DNA of 64,000 nucleotides from positions 41,280-105,279 of the forward strand of contig CAYTKQ010000011.1 in the NCBI GenBank assembly GCA_964438705.1, in the 5' to 3' direction. Below, one piece after another: positions 59,336-64,000 of this stretch. The stretch comes from Christensenella sp964438705 (GTDB lineage: Bacteria; Bacillota; Clostridia; Christensenellales; Christensenellaceae). The position numbers and the translations under genes are program-made. The notes below the pieces were generated by a model. That model did not search any database, was not told where the DNA came from, and saw only the letters and a program-made list of their open reading frames with translations. The stretch's first letter is position 1; each line of letters starts with the position of its first letter.

Positions 59336-61396
59336 CTAAATAGTCGTGAGAATCATTTCATTTGCAGCGACAACAAATAAACTTGCTTTATTAGCAATGT
59401 CTTTTATCTCTGGCTCTGTAAGATAAACTGTCGACTTGTGTGCCCCTAAGTGCGATTTTTTAACAGCAGTATAGAATTCATCAGGCAACAAGCGATTTTT
59501 TAGACTATTGTAGTCCATGCCAGACTTGGTTGCTATTGCAGTAATTTTAGCATTGTCAGAAGATATGTATTGAATAATAGACTTTACTTTATCCTCAAGC
59601 CCGCCATTTGTGGTGAATAATGCAGGATATTTGCCTGTGAGGCGTATGTCATTGGTGGAAATATCAAAAAGGGATCGTAAGGAACATGCAATTACTTCTA
59701 AATAATCAAATGTATCAAGATTATTGAGTTGCAGAATAAGTCTTTGAATAGAAATATTAAAACTCACATTGTAAGAAGCCATCGCAGGAATTGTAAGTAA
59801 TTTGCCTTGAGTGGTTTCTGCCGTCACCTCTGCTTCTGGCTGGAAAAAATTAAGCGAAATATCCACAATTACATCGCCCGTCTGTGCATCCTTATAAAGA
59901 AATCGAATATTTATAGTGGTTTCTTCCGCTACGCTACTAAGAATTTTATTGTCTGAAAGTTCCCCATCAATATAAACATGTATATCGTTAGAAGTGATTC
60001 TTTCATTATTGCTAGTTAGTATATATTCAACATAAGAACACAGGTCTATTTGCTTTGATGGGATAGGTATATCTCTATCTATATTTGATAATGCAATACG
60101 CGCCGGAACTGTTTTGGCGCAAGATGCCTTTTTCTCTTCAATTACAGCCGGAATCTTTTTGCCAAATACGGAATATTCTATATAGTTCCCATGATTATGC
60201 ATGACTACTTTATCTTTGAAACGAAATTCTGGTTTAATATTGCTGTGTATTTCTTCTTCGCTTGCATCATGTGGCAATTTGTTTTTGATTAATATGTCTA
60301 AATCGGGCAAGCACGCTTTATAACTGGAGCCTGTTTCTTGTATACTTTTATTTAAATCAATCAAAAACTGTGTCACGCTATCCGTCAACTGATTCTGAAG
60401 AAATTGTGTTCGATCAGAATTAAAATTCATTGCCTTGTCATTGCTTGTAATGCGAATATACCCAATCATTTGTCCCAAAACGGAAGAGCTTTTGACCTGT
60501 CGCATAATATTGGGGTCAAATAGTGTGTAATTGTTGAATAAATTAGCATTTACAAAAACCAGTGGGCTCAATTCATCTTTCGGGTTTTTAAAAAACGGAT
60601 GTATTTTTTCTTTGTCATATGGGCGCAAGTGAAAAATTACAAGTTCAAGATCAACATGATAGCGCGGATCATTAATAGCAATTTCCTGTTCAAGTGCCAA
60701 GACATTATTGACAAGAAATTGGATTCTGCCTTGTGTAGAATTATACCGCACATGATATAATTGACGGTCGTCCAGGAGGCTGTACATTGATGGCAAACCT
60801 TTACTTGTCTGAGTATTTTCATCAATAATCAATTCTACTAAAAAGTTATGGTCATCAAATGCATTAATTATCTTTGAACTATTAATTGGCGCAGATAAAT
60901 AGCTAAGCAGAGATTTCAAACTGTAGTCAGATAAAGTAATTCGAATCTCAGTACCTTTATCGATAGAGTCGTCAGAGAATAGTTCGATTGGATAATTAGA
61001 TATATCATCACAGGCAACTAATCCATTAAAATCAACAGAAAACTGCAATCCTCCCGCTTTATTTGTTCTCCATAATACATTTGTCCCGAATTTAAATACA
61101 GACAGAAATCCAAGGCCCTTGGATCCCTGAGTGTAGCGCCCGTATTTGTTTATTTCGCCATATCGTTTTTCGCTATTAGATATATGAAATAGGGTGTTAA
61201 TATCATTAACATCCATACCACAACCATCATCTGTGATTGTCATAGTGCGAGTTTTGCTATCTAATTTAATCTTTACATAATTTGCACCCGCGTCATAGGC
61301 GTTTTTCATTAATTCATTAAGTGCAATAACATTTGAAGGTATCTTTTCCGATAGCTCACTTATAATATTACCGCTTACACGGATAGATGCTTTCAT
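59336..61396 (-). CDS. GHKL ATPase, MORC/MutL-like (candidate defence protein)
   Basis: A 686-residue protein. The Bergerat ATP-binding fold is complete: N box ALNELMKNAYDAGAN (Glu28, Asn32, Asp35), G1 box TDDGCGM, G2 box GSKGLGFLSVFKFG. A transducer-like region follows (about 190-370), with ERITSND and beta-rich segments, and a C-terminal part ending SGMDYNSLKNRL, SHLGAHKSTVYL, NEMIL. No nuclease motif is seen. Related prokaryotic MutL/MORC-type ATPases are known from restriction-modification loci. The ribosome site GGAGGG precedes the ATG; an extended -10 lies upstream. Strongly AT-rich, pointing to horizontal transfer. Confidence 0.85.
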   Translation of the reverse strand: MKASIRVSGNIISELSEKIPSNVIALNELMKNAYDAGANYVKIKLDSKTRTMTITDDGCGMDVNDINTLFHISNSEKRYGEINKYGRYTQGSKGLGFLSVFKFGTNVLWRTNKAGGLQFSVDFNGLVACDDISNYPIELFSDDSIDKGTEIRITLSDYSLKSLLSYLSAPINSSKIINAFDDHNFLVELIIDENTQTSKGLPSMYSLLDDRQLYHVRYNSTQGRIQFLVNNVLALEQEIAINDPRYHVDLELVIFHLRPYDKEKIHPFFKNPKDELSPLVFVNANLFNNYTLFDPNIMRQVKSSSVLGQMIGYIRITSNDKAMNFNSDRTQFLQNQLTDSVTQFLIDLNKSIQETGSSYKACLPDLDILIKNKLPHDASEEEIHSNIKPEFRFKDKVVMHNHGNYIEYSVFGKKIPAVIEEKKASCAKTVPARIALSNIDRDIPIPSKQIDLCSYVEYILTSNNERITSNDIHVYIDGELSDNKILSSVAEETTINIRFLYKDAQTGDVIVDISLNFFQPEAEVTAETTQGKLLTIPAMASYNVSFNISIQRLILQLNNLDTFDYLEVIACSLRSLFDISTNDIRLTGKYPALFTTNGGLEDKVKSIIQYISSDNAKITAIATKSGMDYNSLKNRLLPDEFYTAVKKSHLGAHKSTVYLTEPEIKDIANKASLFVVAANEMILTTI

Positions 61397-61431
61397 TACA
61401 ATCCCTCCTCTTTCAGTTATATTTTTATCTA

Positions 61432-61440
61432 ATTATAGCA
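61432..61440 (-). promoter_or_regulatory. Extended -10 promoter for the ATPase-methyltransferase pair
   Basis: TGCTATAAT on the minus strand (61440-61432), 36 nt before the start codon. No good -35 was found, as often with extended -10 promoters. The 372-nt gap 61397-61768 otherwise holds the right direct repeat, a terminator and a short ORF. Confidence 0.5.
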
Positions 61441-61529
61441 TATTCTTATGCAAAATATAAATAAATCAGTATTATAAAACAGGAGCAGCTTTTTAGTTAC
61501 CCAATTCGCATAATATGTGGTCTCATTAT

Positions 61530-61616
61530 GAACACCCAATGGTGCTACTATTCATAAGGACAAACTCGAAAAACAGCTATATAATAAGGTTTCACGGCAC
61601 AAGCATACGATTACTA
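61530..61616 (+). repeat. Right copy of the imperfect direct repeat
   Basis: Matches 57976-58063. It lies about 150 nt upstream of the parB-like gene, so it may be the original leader of that gene, with the left copy a duplicate. Confidence 0.85.
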
Positions 61617-61633
61617 CCTGAATTTGAAAGCTC

Positions 61634-61669
61634 AAACACCGCTTTGATGGATAAAAAGCGGTGTTTTTG
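61634..61669 (+). terminator. Hairpin terminator upstream of the parB-like gene
   Basis: AAACACCGCTT (61634-61644) pairs with AAGCGGTGTTT (61656-61666), followed by a T-run. Being 100 nt before the ParB-like gene, it may limit read-through into the element. Confidence 0.7.
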
Positions 61670-61708
61670 TATAAATAATATTTCACAGAGAGGAGGTATT
61701 TCTACCCA

Positions 61709-61762
61709 ATGGGTCTTGCGTTTCAGCAAGGCTTTTTTAGTTTCAAGAAAAAGGAGGAATAG
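61709..61762 (+). CDS. 17-residue ORF upstream of the parB-like gene
   Basis: ATG 61709 lies 13 nt after AGAGGAGG and encodes MGLAFQQGFFSFKKKEE; the codons for its end (AAG AAA AAG GAG GAA TAG) form the ribosome site of the next gene. Its translation could affect initiation of the parB-like gene. The spacing is long, so it may not be translated. Confidence 0.35.
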   Translation: MGLAFQQGFFSFKKKEE

Positions 61763-61768
61763 AACCAC

Positions 61769-63196
61769 ATGGCAAAAGATACGCAAAAGCAACCGGAGGA
61801 CAACACCAAGTCCACCACACCAAAACAGGGTGACAAGAATATTGCTACAGCCAGCAAAGCCCCTGCCCCTGAAAATATTGTGCCGTTTGAGAAAAGCAAA
61901 GCGACAGAGCAGGAAGCCGCCAAACTCGATTCAGAAAAGTTGGAAAGGGTTGACACGTCACCTGAAAAAACAGCTATATCAAGTGATAAATCCATTCTAA
62001 AAAAAGATATAAAAGCGTCTGCACCCTTGTCGAACAGAAGCACTGACGCAAAAAAAGTCAAGGATGACAAATCAGCAGAAAAGACGGCTAAGATTGGCAC
62101 AAAAGAACACTCAAAGCCCATTGTATCAGAAGAAAATAAGAACAAGTTGCCTGAAAAAGCTCCGCCTATCGAGGAAGGGTCAACGTTGGCTGAACGGAAG
62201 GAAAAACTTGAAAAAGAGCTGCGGGAAAAGTTTAGCATTCCAAAATCCGCAAAAATTGTAGCGGCGTGGGTTGCGCCCGAAGTAGAACAGGTTGTTCGCA
62301 TCCCACATAAGGAATTGCATAGCTTCAAGGATCATCCGTTCAATGTTGACAAAAATGCAAAATATAAAGCGTTTGTTGTGAGCATACGCGCGCAGGGTGT
62401 AACGCAACCGGCTATTATCCGGCCTCGTGAAGCCGGAGGATACGAAATCATCTCCGGTCATCGCCGTGATGAGGGCAGCAAAGATGCCGGAATACCATTC
62501 ACCCCCTGTATCATCCGCGCCCTGAATGACGATCAGGCTATACAGCAAATGGTTGAGGATAATGTCAACAACCGCGAAATTGGAACAATGGAGCTTGCGA
62601 GAGCGCTTAATATGCAGCTCGAAAGCATCAAGCATCAGGGAGCACAGGATTCCCTAAACAAAGACGAACCGATTTCAGCCGATGATGTGAATAAGCGCTC
62701 AAACACCATTATCGCAGAACGAAACGGCATGAGTGTAAAACAGGTGCAGCGGCATATCAACCTGACCCGACTGGTTCCCGCTTTGCAGGAACTGGTTGAT
62801 GGCAAGCCTTTTGCCTTTGGTGACAAAACAAAGGTGCTAAAAATCGGGTTCACGCCAGCCGTGGAGTTGTCAGCCATCAAGCAAAAGGAGTTACAGGAAT
62901 ATATCGCCGTTGCAATCGAGGGCCAGCAAGCCGCGCCATCCTTGTCACAGGCACAGCGCATGAGAAAAATGGCGGATCAGAACATTTTAAAACCCGACAT
63001 GATCGACGGTATCATGACGGAAGAAAAAAAGGAGGTAGACAGAGTGATTATATCTACAGAGGAACTAGCCCAATTCTTCGGGAAAGACAAAACACCGCGT
63101 GAAATGAAGGAAACCATTATCACGTTGCTTGATGAGTGGAAAGGCAAACAAAAGGATATTTCCACCCCGCAGAGAAAAAACGAGCACGAGAAATAG
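61769..63196 (+). CDS. ParB/RepB/Spo0J-type partition-like protein
   Basis: A 475-residue protein. Residues 1-150 are low-complexity, rich in Lys, Glu, Pro and Ser. The ParB N-terminal domain follows (about 170-275): IRAQGVTQPAIIRPREAGGYEIISGHRRDEGSK, with the GHRR box, and the VEDNVNNRE segment. A helix-turn-helix region is NGMSVKQVQRHINLTRLVPALQELVDG. It has the layout of ParB-like proteins found at the beginning of Clostridia conjugative elements rather than of the chromosomal Spo0J. Two near-palindromic sites lie downstream. Confidence 0.9.
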   Translation: MAKDTQKQPEDNTKSTTPKQGDKNIATASKAPAPENIVPFEKSKATEQEAAKLDSEKLERVDTSPEKTAISSDKSILKKDIKASAPLSNRSTDAKKVKDDKSAEKTAKIGTKEHSKPIVSEENKNKLPEKAPPIEEGSTLAERKEKLEKELREKFSIPKSAKIVAAWVAPEVEQVVRIPHKELHSFKDHPFNVDKNAKYKAFVVSIRAQGVTQPAIIRPREAGGYEIISGHRRDEGSKDAGIPFTPCIIRALNDDQAIQQMVEDNVNNREIGTMELARALNMQLESIKHQGAQDSLNKDEPISADDVNKRSNTIIAERNGMSVKQVQRHINLTRLVPALQELVDGKPFAFGDKTKVLKIGFTPAVELSAIKQKELQEYIAVAIEGQQAAPSLSQAQRMRKMADQNILKPDMIDGIMTEEKKEVDRVIISTEELAQFFGKDKTPREMKETIITLLDEWKGKQKDISTPQRKNEHEK

Positions 63197-63209
63197 GAAA
63201 ACCCGGCAA

Positions 63210-63232
63210 CATCGGGCCAACTTGACCCGATG
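63210..63232. promoter_or_regulatory. Near-palindromic site, copy 1
   Basis: Two 11-nt arms, CATCGGGCCAA and TTGACCCGATG, around a central C, with one mismatch. Its 17-nt core CGGGCCAACTTGACCCG recurs at 63841-63857 with only the centre changed. Confidence 0.55.
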
Positions 63233-63453
63233 TGTAAGCGGGATTTAATTCCCCGTCGCCGGTTACTATGAGGCACAGACGGAAAAGAAACGTCAAGGGC
63301 GCATAGCGCCGCCATAAGGCGGTTTCAACCCTTGACTTATCTTTCCGGCCTGTGCTTTTTTTGTTCAAGCGACGGGGATAATTCCCTTGAGCCGCACCCT
63401 TTCCAAAGGTGGAAAGGGCGGGGGGATAGGATTGATCAAGAAGGAGGCGCACT

Positions 63454-63885
63454 ATGAAAAGGCCATTGGCATATATAACCGCCGCGTGGAGCGGCAACGA
63501 ACAGGAAGATAAAGAACGGGCAATCGGATATTGCCGGGCGGTATACGAAGCGGGGTTCTCCCCCATCTGCCCAATGCTGTATCTGCCATTGTTTTTAAAT
63601 GACGCAATCCCGGAGGAACATAAAAGCGGTATCGACATAAGCCGCGATCTGCTGCGCCGCTCCCATGTGCTTGCCGTTTGCGGCGATGGAATGAGCGAGG
63701 ATGTGAAGAATGATATTGCCGTTGCCGGGCGTTTGAGCATTACAGCAACGACGCTTGACGGCATTATGACGGTCAACGGCCAAGGCCGTGCGGAACGGCA
63801 AGCGGGCGTAAATGACGCTTTGCATGGAAGCCCAAAAGATCGGGCCAAGTTGACCCGAAGCCGGAAAGGAGAAAATATTTGCTGA
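63454..63885 (+). CDS. DUF4406/DUF7768-like nucleoside-deoxyribosyltransferase-fold protein
   Basis: A 143-residue protein with the strong ribosome site AAGGAGGCG. It begins KRPLAYITAAWSGNEQEDKERAIGYCRAVYEAG, then CPMLYLPLFLN, DISRDLLRRSHVLAVCGDGMSEDVKNDIAVA. The arrangement (strand, helix, then acidic and glycine-rich strand) resembles the deoxyribosyltransferase-like DUF4406 and DUF7768 families seen in phages and conjugative elements. Function unknown. Its last codons contain the second near-palindromic site and overlap the methyltransferase start. Confidence 0.78.
   Translation: MKRPLAYITAAWSGNEQEDKERAIGYCRAVYEAGFSPICPMLYLPLFLNDAIPEEHKSGIDISRDLLRRSHVLAVCGDGMSEDVKNDIAVAGRLSITATTLDGIMTVNGQGRAERQAGVNDALHGSPKDRAKLTRSRKGENIC
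63841..63857. promoter_or_regulatory. Near-palindromic site, copy 2
   Basis: CGGGCCAAGTTGACCCG matches the core of the site at 63210-63232 except for the central base. It lies inside the coding end of the DUF4406-like gene, just before the C5 methyltransferase. Confidence 0.5.
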
Positions 63886-64000
63886 CATTAGGCAGCTTGT
63901 TTGATGGAATCGGTGTATTCCCGCTTGCCGCTTCCCGCTGCGGTATTGTACCGTTATGGGCCAGCGAAATCGAAAAAGCCCCCATCTCAATCACAAAACG
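63879..64000 (+). CDS. DNA cytosine-5 methyltransferase, N-terminal part (cut by window end)
   Basis: The frame starts with TTG 63879 after AAAGGAG and overlaps the preceding stop. The 40 visible residues read LTLGSLFDGIGVFPLAASRC and then PLWASEIEKAP. This is motif I of C5-MTases (F-x-G-x-G) followed by the motif II region; Val replaces the usual second Gly of GGFPLA. Such genes are frequent near ParB-like genes in conjugative elements. The catalytic PC motif lies beyond the window. Confidence 0.82.
   Translation, partial: MLTLGSLFDGIGVFPLAASRCGIVPLWASEIEKAPISITK

Noticed and set aside
58101..61396. Full BREX, DISARM or Dnd system
   Set aside because: None of the accompanying genes (PglX/PglZ-type, DrmA/B helicase, DndCDE) occur in the visible region; only the ATPase and methyltransferase are present.

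Overview
The window reads as a chromosome segment of a Gram-positive, spore-forming-lineage anaerobe of class Clostridia. Evidence: SpoVG, a PurR-type purine repressor, an M29 aminopeptidase, a GerMN-like protein, strong AGGAGG ribosome sites, TTGACA/TATAAT promoters, and Gram-positive cell-wall hydrolases. An order or genus cannot be fixed from the sequence alone.

Layout. 0-8 kb: end of a probable polyamine-binding protein, a small unknown protein, a cytidylate-kinase-like protein, a MATE exporter, a GtrA protein, an M29 aminopeptidase, galE, class II aldolase (fba) and gap. 8-44 kb: a large cell-surface locus. It opens with a secreted subtilase carrying DUF4214 repeats. Then come a GT2 glycosyltransferase, a pyruvyltransferase/F420-hydrogenase-beta fusion, GT4 enzymes, a Wzx-type flippase, methyltransferases, UDP-glucose dehydrogenase and a large polytopic membrane protein. 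Next are a GerMN-like protein and a DUF1796 protein, a large amidase/glucosaminidase, a decayed IS3 element and a second DUF4214 protein. The locus closes with the GDP-mannose/GDP-D-rhamnose genes (gmd, rmd-like, manC, manA), a Wzm/Wzt ABC exporter, a large GT4 protein and a phosphohexomutase. Together these could make, methyl-cap and export a mannose/rhamnose-type surface glycan, resembling S-layer glycan loci of Gram-positive bacteria.

44-57.5 kb: a polar amino acid ABC transporter (binding protein, permease, ATPase), tRNA-Arg(CCG), an orphan sugar-type ABC permease behind a 14-codon ORF, a GGDEF protein, a LuxR-type regulator, a chemotaxis receptor behind a long untranslated leader, an IS1182-type transposase remnant, tRNA-Ser(CGA), then an operon of a lipoprotein, tadA, a DUF6485 protein, a GNAT acetyltransferase, purR and spoVG.

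57.5-64 kb: the start of an integrative/conjugative-type element. It begins with a serine-recombinase C-terminal remnant. An AT-rich two-gene cassette follows on the minus strand: a GHKL (MORC/MutL-like) ATPase and an N4/N6 DNA methyltransferase, bracketed by 87-88 bp imperfect direct repeats. Then come a ParB-like protein, a DUF4406/DUF7768-like protein and the start of a C5 cytosine methyltransferase, with a near-palindromic 17-23 bp site occurring twice.

Most notable: the GHKL ATPase plus methyltransferase cassette in direct repeats (candidate defence module with no visible nuclease); the methyltransferase with a coiled coil that carries a 39-bp tandem duplication, next to a Wzt with a C-terminal glycan-binding domain (possible chain-length ruler); and a GBS-Bsp-like domain shared by the membrane protein and the cell-wall hydrolase. 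Coordinates were read by eye; function calls rest on motif recognition, not database searches.
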